DNA of 51,207 bases, taken from the NCBI GenBank assembly GCA_900549345.1, contig UROC01000008.1, positions 1 to 51,207 of the forward strand, in the 5' to 3' direction. This document shows positions 33,210-39,907 of this stretch, piece after piece; positions within the stretch are counted from its first letter, which is position 1, and the number at the start of each line of letters is the position of its first letter. Below the pieces are notes generated by a model that did no database searches, was not told where the DNA came from, and saw only the letters and a list, made by a program, of their open reading frames with translations. Made by a program: the position numbers and the translations under genes. Source of the stretch: an uncultured Collinsella sp. GTDB taxonomy: Bacteria > Actinomycetota > Coriobacteriia > Coriobacteriales > Coriobacteriaceae.

Positions 33210-33712
33210 TGCTTGCCCCTAAGCGTATTCTTCACCGCAAGGTGCAGCGTGGCTCCATGAAGGGCCAGGCCAAGGGTAATACCGAGCTGCATTTCGGCGA
33301 GTTTGGTATCCAGGCTCTCGAGGCCCATTGGATCACCAACCGTCAGATCGAGGCCGCTCGTATTGCCATGACCCGCTACATGAAGCGTGGCGGTCGTGTC
33401 TACATCACGATCTTCCCCGATAAGCCCATCACCAAGAAGCCTGCCGAGACTCGCATGGGTTCTGGTAAGGGTAACCCCGAGGAGTGGGTGGCCGTCGTCA
33501 AGCCCGGCCGCATCATGTTCGAGGTCAAGGGTGTTCCCGAGGAGGTCGCTCGCGAGGCTCTGCGTCTTGCGCAGCACAAGCTCCCCATCAAGACCAAGAT
33601 TGTTGCTGCCAAGAACGCTGAGCAGCGCATCGAGAAGGAGATGGCTGAGGAGGCCGCTCTCGAGGCCAAGTGGGCTGCTGAGGACGCCGCCGCCGCCAAG
33701 GAGGAGAACTAA
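33209..33712 (+). CDS. rplP: 50S ribosomal protein L16
   Basis: L16 helps position tRNA at the A site. The 167 residues start at GTG 33209 within the rpsC stop, reading MLAPKRILHRKVQRGSMKG, with GSGKGNPEEWVAVVKPGRI. The family core ends near residue 137; here about 30 further residues form an Ala/Glu-rich helix ending AAAAKEEN. This acidic tail is unusual for L16. Start overlaps rpsC; the stop overlaps rpmC. Confidence 0.96.
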   Translation: MLAPKRILHRKVQRGSMKGQAKGNTELHFGEFGIQALEAHWITNRQIEAARIAMTRYMKRGGRVYITIFPDKPITKKPAETRMGSGKGNPEEWVAVVKPGRIMFEVKGVPEEVAREALRLAQHKLPIKTKIVAAKNAEQRIEKEMAEEAALEAKWAAEDAAAAKEEN

Positions 33713-33927
33713 TGAAGCCCGCAGAGATTCGTGAGCTCTCGGACGCTCAGCTCGTTGAGAAGCTGAAGGAAATGCGCGCCGAGCTCTTTAACCTTCGTTT
33801 CCAGATGGCCACCAGCCAGCTGGACAACACCGCTCGCGTCAACACCGTGAAGAAGGACATCGCTCGCGTCCTCACGGAGCAGCGCGCCCGCGAGATCGCA
33901 GCGGAGAAGTCCGCTGTCGCCGAGTAG
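33712..33927 (+). CDS. rpmC: 50S ribosomal protein L29
   Basis: L29 is a small coiled protein at the tunnel exit beside L23. The 71 residues have MKPAEIRELSDAQLVEKLKEMR and ELFNLRFQMATSQLDN. ATG overlaps the rplP stop (TAATG). Confidence 0.96.
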   Translation: MKPAEIRELSDAQLVEKLKEMRAELFNLRFQMATSQLDNTARVNTVKKDIARVLTEQRAREIAAEKSAVAE

Positions 33928-33943
33928 GACCTAAGGAGAGAAC

Positions 33944-34204
33944 ATGACTGATTCGCGTAACTCGCGTAAGGTCCGTACGGGTGTCGTTACCTCCGTCTCC
34001 GGTGCCAAGACCATTGTTGTCACCATCACCGAGCGCAAGCGTCACCCCAAGTACGGCAAGATGATGACCAGCTCCAAGAAGCTGCACGCTCACGACGAGG
34101 AGTGCACGGCTGGCGTGGGCGATACCGTCCGCGTTATGGAGACCCGTCCTATGTCCAAGATGAAGCGTTGGCGCCTCATCGAGGTCGTCGAGCGCGCTAA
34201 ATAA
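33944..34204 (+). CDS. rpsQ: 30S ribosomal protein S17
   Basis: S17 is a primary 16S rRNA binder with an OB fold. The 86 residues include GVVTSVSGAKTIVVTITERK and the KVHDPLYGK-like HPKYGKMMTSSKKLHAHDEE. ATG 33944 follows AAGGAG. A 118-base gap with a long stem separates it from rplN. Confidence 0.96.
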   Translation: MTDSRNSRKVRTGVVTSVSGAKTIVVTITERKRHPKYGKMMTSSKKLHAHDEECTAGVGDTVRVMETRPMSKMKRWRLIEVVERAK

Positions 34205-34322
34205 GCAGTCGCTCTTACGACTTGTACGTTTCCGAAGATGTGCGTATGCCTGGCTTGCATACCACGGGCCGTATAAAGGCTGCGCACCTCTCTTCGGTTC
34301 TTAGTTCGGAGGAACATCTACC
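34205..34322 (+). promoter_or_regulatory. Structured leader between rpsQ and rplN
   Basis: CCGAAGATGTGCG (34231-34243) can pair with CGCACCTCTCTTCGG (34287-34301) with small bulges, enclosing a second stem, GTATGC...GCATAC (34244-34262). This is a closed two-way structure just before rplN, the position where spc-operon regulatory structures occur in other bacteria. No known riboswitch or terminator matches. Confidence 0.5.
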
Positions 34323-34691
34323 ATGATTCAGATGCAAACCATGCTGAACGTCGCCGACAACTCCGGCGCTCGCAAGATTCGCTGCATCAAGGTGCTTGGC
34401 GGTTCCAAGCGTCGTTATGCAGGCATCGGCGATGTGTTCATCGGTGCTGTCCAGGAGGCTACCCCTGGCGCCAACGTCAAGAAGAAGGACGTTGTCCGTT
34501 GCGTCGTCGTTCGCACCGTTAAGGAGATCCGCCGCAAGGATGGCTCCTACATTCGCTTTGATGAGAACGCCTGCGTTGTCATCAACAACGATGGTTCGCC
34601 CGTCGGCACCCGTATCTTCGGGCCCGTCGCTCGCGAGCTTCGTGACAAGAAGTACATGAAGATCGTCTCGCTCGCTCCCGAGACCCTGTAG
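34323..34691 (+). CDS. rplN: 50S ribosomal protein L14
   Basis: L14 forms an inter-subunit bridge. The 122 residues begin MIQMQTMLNVADNSGARKIRCIKVLGGS and contain GAVQEATPGANVKKKDVVRCVVVRT and GTRIFGPVARELRD. ATG 34323 follows GGAGGAA. It is the first gene of the spc segment here. Confidence 0.98.
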   Translation: MIQMQTMLNVADNSGARKIRCIKVLGGSKRRYAGIGDVFIGAVQEATPGANVKKKDVVRCVVVRTVKEIRRKDGSYIRFDENACVVINNDGSPVGTRIFGPVARELRDKKYMKIVSLAPETL

Positions 34692-34704
34692 TTAGGGGAG
34701 ATAT

Positions 34705-35010
34705 ATGTATATCAAGAAGGGCGATAAGGTCCAGGTTCTCTCTGGTAAGGATCGCGGCAAGCAGGGCGTTGTCCTGCGTGCTCTCCCCGCCGAGAACAAG
34801 GTCGTTGTCGAGGGCGTTTCGGTCGTCAAGAAGGCCGTCAAGCCCAACGCTGCCAACCAGCAGGGCGGCATCGTTTCGCAGGAGGCTCCCATCGACGCCT
34901 CCAACGTCAATCTCGTTTGCCCCGAGTGCGGTAAGGTTACCCGCGTCGGTCACGAGAAGGACGGCAAGAACAAGCTGCGCGTCTGCAAGAAGTGCGGCCA
35001 CAAGTTCTAA
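34705..35010 (+). CDS. rplX: 50S ribosomal protein L24, zinc-ribbon form
   Basis: L24 initiates 50S assembly. The 101 residues begin MYIKKGDKVQVLSGKDRGKQG (KOW motif). The C-terminal part has two Cys pairs, CPECGK and CKKCGH, a possible zinc ribbon. Next would be rplE in the usual spc order, but a terminator follows 27 bases after the stop. Confidence 0.97.
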   Translation: MYIKKGDKVQVLSGKDRGKQGVVLRALPAENKVVVEGVSVVKKAVKPNAANQQGGIVSQEAPIDASNVNLVCPECGKVTRVGHEKDGKNKLRVCKKCGHKF

Positions 35011-35036
35011 GCTGCCCGCAACATCAAGTTGCTAGC

Positions 35037-35070
35037 AAAGGCCCGGATGCAACGGCACCCGGGCCTTTTT
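35037..35070 (+). terminator. Rho-independent terminator after rplX
   Basis: AAAGGCCCGG (35037-35046) pairs with CCGGGCCTTT (35059-35068), followed by TT. It ends the S10/spc block. Confidence 0.9.
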
Positions 35071-35080
35071 GTATCTCCAC

Positions 35081-35160
35081 TCATTGGGGACAGACTTAAA
35101 TGAGCGATTGTGCTCATTGGGGACTGACTTAAAATGCCGGCACCTGGGGACGTTCCTTTT
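35081..35160. repeat. Short direct repeats beside the IS element
   Basis: TCATTGGGGACAGACTTAAA (35081) recurs as TCATTGGGGACTGACTTAAA (35114), 33 bases later, and a third variant with CTGGGGACGTTCC follows at about 35144. They resemble debris of small intergenic repeats. They sit between the rplX terminator and the IS end. Confidence 0.6.
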
Positions 35161-35177
35161 AATATGAGCAGGACATT

Positions 35178-35479
35178 GTCAAGAGGCAAAATCGGGCCTG
35201 GCCCCAACGATATGGGGTCAGGCCCTCTCCCTATATCAACCCGTCCGCGGCGACCTCGGCGTGTCTTACCGACGCTCGTCTTTGCAGTTTAATATCCGCC
35301 CGTGGCGATCTCTCGCTGGGCAATCCGTTGCTACGGCTGAGGCTTCTACGTCGAACCGACAGTCTGTGCACGCGTGTGGCGCCCTGGGCGCTCGCAGAAA
35401 AGGGACCTGAGGTTCGCCTCAACGGCTTCGGATCGAACCGCTTCCGGGGTGACTGGCTTATGTGCGGGGGACCGCCCCC
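35178..35479 (-). ncRNA. Candidate bridge-RNA region of the IS element
   Basis: This approximately 300-base non-coding stretch lies downstream of the transposase on the same strand, where IS1111-group elements encode their bridge RNA. GGGCCTGACCCCA pairs with TGGGGCCAGGCCC (35194-35225, read on the minus strand) around a 6-base loop and is followed by GATTTTG, which would make a terminator for such an RNA. Target- and donor-binding loops could not be assigned by eye. Confidence 0.4.
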
Positions 35480-36592
35480 CTACGCCTCCTCGGCCATGAG
35501 GCCGACCGCCCACACCCAGCAGGCGAGCTCGCGCGCCGTGGCGACGTTCGCCTTGTTGCCGTGCACCCCGCGCGCGAGCAGCGCCTCCCGCCTCTCGACC
35601 AGCCTCCGCACGCCCTTGGCGGCATGCCTCCGGGCGCCCCGGTCCGGGGCCTGGCCCTTGGCGAGGTCCTTCGGCCGCCCCGAGCACGTCAGGTAGTGCC
35701 ACGCGGCCTCGACCAGCGTCTTCCTCAGGTGCTTGTTGCCGGCCTTGGTGATCGCGCCCCTGCGGTCGCTCTCCCCGCTGGAGTGCTCGGAGGGCGTCAG
35801 GCCGACCCACGCCGCGAACGAGCGGGCGTTCCTGAACCTCGAGAACTCGCCGGCCTCGAACACGAGGTCGGCGGCGGAAGCGGTGTCGACGCCCTTGAGG
35901 CAGCGGAGGGAGTCGACCCTCTTCCGCCACCTGGGCTTGCGGGCCTCGGCCTCGACGAGCCCCTCGAGCCTCGCCTTCTCCTCCGCCGCCCGCCTGACCG
36001 CGTCGACGTAGTAGGCGAGCACCTCCTCGTCGGCCCCCTCCGCGAACCTAATCGACTCGATCCAGGACCAGTGCGCCCGGGTCCAGTTGCCCTTCCTGCG
36101 GCCGGTGGGCGTCCTCTCGTCGAAGACGAGCCCGTGCCTGAGCAGGAACTTGGAGAGCCGCTGCTTCGAGCGCGAGAGGTCGTCCCTCGCGTCCTCGAGC
36201 GCCCTGGTCAGGTCGCGGGCGGCCTCGCACTCGTCGTCGGGGACCCACACCTCGACCACGTTGCCGACCGACAGCATGCGGGCGAGGAACTCGGCGTCGT
36301 TGCGGTCGTTCTTCCTGCGCCTGTCCGCGCTGGGCTTGATCATCTTCGAGACGGCGCCGACCACGCAGTCGACACCCAGGCCGGAGAGCCTCTTCTGCAG
36401 GTCGAAGCCCGTGACCCCGGACTCGTACACGCACCTGGCCCCGGGGTCCACGGAGCGGACCCACTCCGCGACGGCGCCGGCGTCGTAGCCGAAGGTCGCG
36501 CAGCGCACCTCCCCGGTCATGACGTCGAGGGAGACGGCCTTTATCGAGCGGGCGTGGACGTCGAGGCCGACGAAGGTGGTAGTATCGAGCAT
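35480..36592 (-). CDS. IS110-family transposase (DEDD recombinase)
   Basis: These enzymes insert their element by recombination guided by a bridge RNA. The 370 residues have FVGLDVHARS with the first catalytic Asp, KNDRNDAEFLARML with further acidic residues, and a C-terminal Tnp_20 region (LKGVDTASAADLVFEAGEF, GLTPSEHSSGESDRRGAITKAGN) with the serine-containing SSGE segment. The start at 36592 is set by AAGGGG six bases upstream; ATG 36607 is possible. Appears intact. Confidence 0.93.
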   Translation of the reverse strand: MLDTTTFVGLDVHARSIKAVSLDVMTGEVRCATFGYDAGAVAEWVRSVDPGARCVYESGVTGFDLQKRLSGLGVDCVVGAVSKMIKPSADRRRKNDRNDAEFLARMLSVGNVVEVWVPDDECEAARDLTRALEDARDDLSRSKQRLSKFLLRHGLVFDERTPTGRRKGNWTRAHWSWIESIRFAEGADEEVLAYYVDAVRRAAEEKARLEGLVEAEARKPRWRKRVDSLRCLKGVDTASAADLVFEAGEFSRFRNARSFAAWVGLTPSEHSSGESDRRGAITKAGNKHLRKTLVEAAWHYLTCSGRPKDLAKGQAPDRGARRHAAKGVRRLVERREALLARGVHGNKANVATARELACWVWAVGLMAEEA

Positions 36593-36835
36593 GGGAGCCC
36601 CTTCCATGAATGCGGCGTGGCCGCCGCGGCTGAATTAGACACTCACCATTGTCGGCCTAATCCGCGGTCTTTCATGCAGCAGGGGCTCTCAATGTTTTAT
36701 GTCCTGCTCATATCGTCTCTGTCGGCTGTTTGGGACGGTCCTTAGAGCTGCAGTGCGCCATGAGCGACGAGGCGAAGCGGATCATCCTGTCTTTCGAGTT
36801 CTAAGCAGAATTCCCCGTCTCCGAGTAATGATTAG

Positions 36836-36968
36836 TGCGCATTTGTGCGTATTTGCGTGCGTATGATTGCGTGGCTATGCGTGTATAAGCGCCGTCTGCG
36901 GCTGTATTTTGACCATTTGGCGGTTATATACGCAAAAGCACGCACATACGCGCTAATTTGTGCGAATA
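36836..36968 (+). promoter_or_regulatory. Repeated TGCGTAT half-sites before the oxidoreductase
   Basis: TGCGTAT occurs at 36846 and 36858, with related sites near 36877; inverted ATACGCA is at 36928 and a variant near 36947. A -35-like TTGACC (36909-36914) lies between. The layout suggests operators for the DeoR regulator encoded two genes downstream. No coding sequence of note lies in 36719-37014. Confidence 0.45.
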
Positions 36969-37014
36969 TAGAGACGGCAGAAATGTTAGACGCTCCATGA
37001 CCCAGGAGGCACAT

Positions 37015-38094
37015 ATGGCAGATTCCAAGCAGGTTCCACTCGACGCTGCGGCAGCCGCCAAAGCAGCATTCGCTTCGGTCCAGGACAAGCCGTTCCCTGA
37101 GGACATCTTTACGGCTCCCGAGCTCCGTTGGGCTGTGATCGGTTGCGGCGTTATTGCCAACCAGATGGCCCAATCTCTCGCTCTTGCCGGCCGCAAGCTT
37201 GCGGGTGTCGCCAACCGCACGCTGTCCAAGGCTCAAGCTTTTGCTGAGCAGTATGGCATCGAGAAGGTCTATGAAACGGTCGAGGACCTCTACGCCGATC
37301 CGGACATCGACGCCGTCTATATCACCACGCCGCACAATACGCATATTACCTATCTGCGTGCCGCGCTGGCCGCCGGCAAGCATGTGCTCTGCGAGAAGGC
37401 CATTACCCTCAACTCCGCCGAGCTCGACGAGGCCCGTGCCATCGCCGACGAGCACAACGTGGTCCTTATGGATGCCACCACGGTGCTCCACATGCCGCTG
37501 TATCAGGAGCTGCGCCGCCGTATGGATGCGGGTGACTTTGGCCACATGAACCTCGTCCAGCTCAACTTTGGCAGCTATAAGGAGTACGGCGACCTGACTA
37601 ACCGCTTCTACAACCGCAACCTTGCTGGTGGTGCCATGCTCGACATTGGCGTGTATGCCCTGTCCGTCATGCGCCTCTTTATGGCCAGCCAGCCAAACGA
37701 AATTGTTTCGCTCGGCAACACCTGCGAGACTGACGTCGATGTTGCGGGCGGCATCGTCTGCCGCAATGCCGAGCAGCAGCTGGGCGTCGTGAGCCTTACG
37801 CTTCACTCCAAGCAGCCCAAGCGCTCGGTCATCAGCTTTGACAAGTGCTACATCGAGGTCAACGAGTATCCGCGCGCCGATCACGCGACCATCGTGTGGA
37901 CTGCGGACGGCCACCGCGAGGAGGTCCACGCCGGCACCGAGGCTTACGCCCTTTGCTATGAGATGGCCGATCTTGAGAAGGCCGTTGCCGGCGACGACTC
38001 TAAGCGTGAGCTGCTGGATTATGCTTCTGATGTTATGGAGCTGATGACCAAGCTACGCGCCGACTGGGGAGTCGTGTACCCCGAGGAGGAGTAA
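37015..38094 (+). CDS. Gfo/Idh/MocA family oxidoreductase
   Basis: NAD(P)-dependent enzymes of this family oxidise or reduce sugars, inositols or related compounds. The 359 residues have a Rossmann fold starting WAVIGCGVIANQMAQSL, ANRTLSKAQAFAEQYGI, and TPHNTHITYLRAALAAGKHVLCEKAI, where the conserved Lys follows Glu. The C-terminal domain has GGAMLDIGVYAL. The first 35 residues are an extension beyond the usual start; ATG 37015 follows AGGAGG. It is followed by a DeoR regulator after 3 bases. Substrate unknown. Confidence 0.88.
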   Translation: MADSKQVPLDAAAAAKAAFASVQDKPFPEDIFTAPELRWAVIGCGVIANQMAQSLALAGRKLAGVANRTLSKAQAFAEQYGIEKVYETVEDLYADPDIDAVYITTPHNTHITYLRAALAAGKHVLCEKAITLNSAELDEARAIADEHNVVLMDATTVLHMPLYQELRRRMDAGDFGHMNLVQLNFGSYKEYGDLTNRFYNRNLAGGAMLDIGVYALSVMRLFMASQPNEIVSLGNTCETDVDVAGGIVCRNAEQQLGVVSLTLHSKQPKRSVISFDKCYIEVNEYPRADHATIVWTADGHREEVHAGTEAYALCYEMADLEKAVAGDDSKRELLDYASDVMELMTKLRADWGVVYPEEE

Positions 38095-38097
38095 GCG

Positions 38098-38844
38098 ATG
38101 CTAGCGGAAGATAGGCTCAACGCGATCGTGTCGATGGTTCAGCAGACCGGCTCGGTTACCGTGCCGGAGCTTGCCGAAGCCCTGGGCGTGACGGCGTCTA
38201 CCATTCGGCGCGACCTGCAGACGCTCAATCGCGCACACCGTATCGCCAAGGTGCACGGTGGGGCGACGAGCCTTGAGCGCGCGCACGTGACGCGCGACCT
38301 AACGCTTAATGAGCGCAGCGATCTCCATAACGACGACAAGGAACGTATCTGCGCCCGTGCGGCGGCACTTGTGGAGCCCGAGAGCTTTGTATACATCGAC
38401 TCGGGTTCGACGACGCTCAGGCTCATCGAGCATCTTCCGCATCTCGAAGGGGTAACCTATGTGACTGATTCCGTGCTCCATGCTCAGCATCTCGCTTTGC
38501 GCGGCATGCGTACCGTGGTGCTGGGCGGCGAGCTCAAACCCGAGACCGAGGCGCTCGTTGGCCCCGATGCCTTGGCAACTCTAGAACGCTACAACTTCAA
38601 CTGCGGCTTTTGGGGTTCCAACGGCATTGCCGCCGAGCAGGGCTTTACGACGCCCGATATCGAGGAGGCACAGGTCAAGCGCATTTCGATGCGCCATACG
38701 GCCAAACGCTTCGTAATCTCGGACGCCAGCAAATTTGGCATGGTGGCGCCCGTCAAGTTTGCGGACTTCCGCGACGCAACGATTATCACCGCGGGCGAGG
38801 TGCCCGCCAAGTACCGGGCGATGGAAAACGTCATCACGGTCTAG
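38098..38844 (+). CDS. DeoR family transcriptional regulator
   Basis: The 248 residues begin MLAEDRLNAIVSMVQQTGSVTVPELAEALGV and have TASTIRRDLQTLNRAHRIAKVHGGA as the DNA-binding segment, then YIDSGSTTLRLIEHL and VLGGELKPETEA in the sensor. It is in an operon with the Gfo/Idh enzyme, so it probably responds to the same sugar-derived ligand and controls the pair. GGAGGAG upstream of the oxidoreductase stop supplies its ribosome site. Confidence 0.92.
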   Translation: MLAEDRLNAIVSMVQQTGSVTVPELAEALGVTASTIRRDLQTLNRAHRIAKVHGGATSLERAHVTRDLTLNERSDLHNDDKERICARAAALVEPESFVYIDSGSTTLRLIEHLPHLEGVTYVTDSVLHAQHLALRGMRTVVLGGELKPETEALVGPDALATLERYNFNCGFWGSNGIAAEQGFTTPDIEEAQVKRISMRHTAKRFVISDASKFGMVAPVKFADFRDATIITAGEVPAKYRAMENVITV

Positions 38845-38894
38845 CGAGCGGGGGCAGGCTAAGGCCAATGCCATTTAGTTTTCTCAGTAGAAAA

Positions 38895-38923
38895 GCGGCA
38901 ACGTCCATCCCGGGCGTTGCCGC
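38895..38923 (+). terminator. Hairpin terminator after the DeoR gene
   Basis: GCGGCAACG (38895-38903) pairs with CGTTGCCGC (38915-38923); a short T-poor tail follows. It ends the oxidoreductase/DeoR operon. Confidence 0.65.
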
Positions 38924-38950
38924 ATTCGTTGTCTACCGGTTTGTCTAAGT

Positions 38951-39156
38951 CTGTAACAACTGGACCGTTAAAAGTGGGCTAGGTGTTACAGTGCGAGATA
39001 CTTCCGAACCGCGTCGTCCCTTTTTCTCAATCTGTAACATCTGGGGTGAATTTTGCCGAGTTACTGTTACAGATTGAGGTTTTCCCTTAAGGGGGATTCG
39101 AATGTCTCGATCTGTAACAGATAGACCGGAAAACGGGCTCTAACTGTTACAGATCC
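38951..39156. repeat. Array of three TCTGTAACA...TGTTACAG hairpin units
   Basis: Three related units occur in tandem: 38951-38992, 39028-39078 and 39110-39156. Each has arms TCTGTAACA and TGTTACAGA around a loop of about 25 bases, and the loops also look alike (GACCG..AAAA..GGGCT in units 1 and 3). Unit 2 has 13-bp perfect arms. The array fills the gap between converging genes. I do not recognise the family. Confidence 0.75.
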
Positions 39157-39191
39157 AGACGTTTTGGGACCGCGGCTGAGCCATTGCGGCA

Positions 39192-39230
39192 AAACCACCA
39201 CAAAGATGCCTGTCCCCTTTGTGGTGGTTT
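39192..39230 (-). terminator. Terminator of the pseudouridine synthase gene
   Basis: AAACCACCACAAAG (39192-39205) and CTTTGTGGTGGTTT (39217-39230) form a 14-bp perfect stem, and the minus strand then reads TTTTG. The stem overlaps the gene's stop codon (39229-39231). Confidence 0.85.
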
Positions 39231-39888
39231 AGGGCTCCCAGGGGCAGGGGGCTTCGATGTGAATGTGCTCGCCGGTTACGGGGTGCGTGAAGGACACGCT
39301 GTGGGCGTGGAGCATGAGGCCGCAGGGACGCGGCGTGCCGTAGAGCTCGTCGCCTACCAGGGGATGACGCTCGCTCGCCAGATGCACGCGGATCTGGTGC
39401 TTGCGGCCGGTGAGCAGCTCGACATCGATATACGAACGCGTGGGCAGGCCGCGGCGGCTCTTAAGGCGCTTGAGCACCTTGACGCGCGTCTGAGAGGGCT
39501 TTCCGCTGGCGCCGACACGCATCTTGCGGCTATCGTGGCGGTCGCGCGCGATGGGCTTGTCGATGAGCTTTTCGTTCCAGTCGATCTTGCCCTCGGCGAG
39601 CGCCAGGTAGTGCTTTTCGAACGCGTGGTCGATGATCATCTGGTCAAAGGCGGGCTGCGTTTGCTTGTCGAGCGAGAACAGCACCACGCCGGTGGTGTCG
39701 CGGTCCAAGCGGTTGAGCGGCTGCATGTCGGTCGCGGCAAAGCCGTCGCCCATCGCCAGCAAAAGGTCGCTGGCGTAGTCGGTAAGTGTGCGCTCGCCGG
39801 TGCCGTCACCGTGGACGATCATGCCGGCGGGCTTGTCGATGGCCATGAGCCAGGCGTCGCAATAGAGGACTTGAGGTTCTTCGTTCAC
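39229..39888 (-). CDS. RluA-family pseudouridine synthase
   Basis: It converts specific uridines in rRNA or tRNA to pseudouridine. The 219 residues have PLNRLDRDTTGVVLF, with the catalytic Asp, YLALAEGKI and RKHQIRVHLASERHPLVGDELYG, the family motifs II and III. It begins at GTG 39888 behind AAAGG. No S4 domain is present, so it belongs to the shorter RluA subgroup; the exact position modified cannot be inferred. It is the second gene of the operon after the U32 gene. Confidence 0.92.
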   Translation of the reverse strand: MNEEPQVLYCDAWLMAIDKPAGMIVHGDGTGERTLTDYASDLLLAMGDGFAATDMQPLNRLDRDTTGVVLFSLDKQTQPAFDQMIIDHAFEKHYLALAEGKIDWNEKLIDKPIARDRHDSRKMRVGASGKPSQTRVKVLKRLKSRRGLPTRSYIDVELLTGRKHQIRVHLASERHPLVGDELYGTPRPCGLMLHAHSVSFTHPVTGEHIHIEAPCPWEP

Positions 39889-39907
39889 GTGTAAACCTTT
39901 CGGTTAG

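Larger units (their letters stand above)
35157..36718 (-). mobile_element. IS110/IS1111-type insertion element
   Basis: About 1.56 kb. A 15-base sub-terminal inverted repeat, ATGTCCTGCTCATAT, is at 36699-36713 and, inverted, at 35162-35176. The right boundary is set by loss of identity with the second copy at base 55. The outer left boundary is estimated by symmetry. It encodes one transposase with about 110 bases upstream and 315 bases downstream non-coding. Sub-terminal repeats are typical of the IS1111 group. Confidence 0.8.

Noticed and set aside
36760..36804. Tiny open frame MSDEAKRIILSFEF after the IS element
   Set aside because: Fourteen codons, no ribosome site, and no evidence of conservation.
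38951..39156. Hairpin array considered as CRISPR or a type III antitoxin RNA array
   Set aside because: Only three imperfect units with conserved loops, no variable spacers, no cas gene and no toxin gene adjacent.
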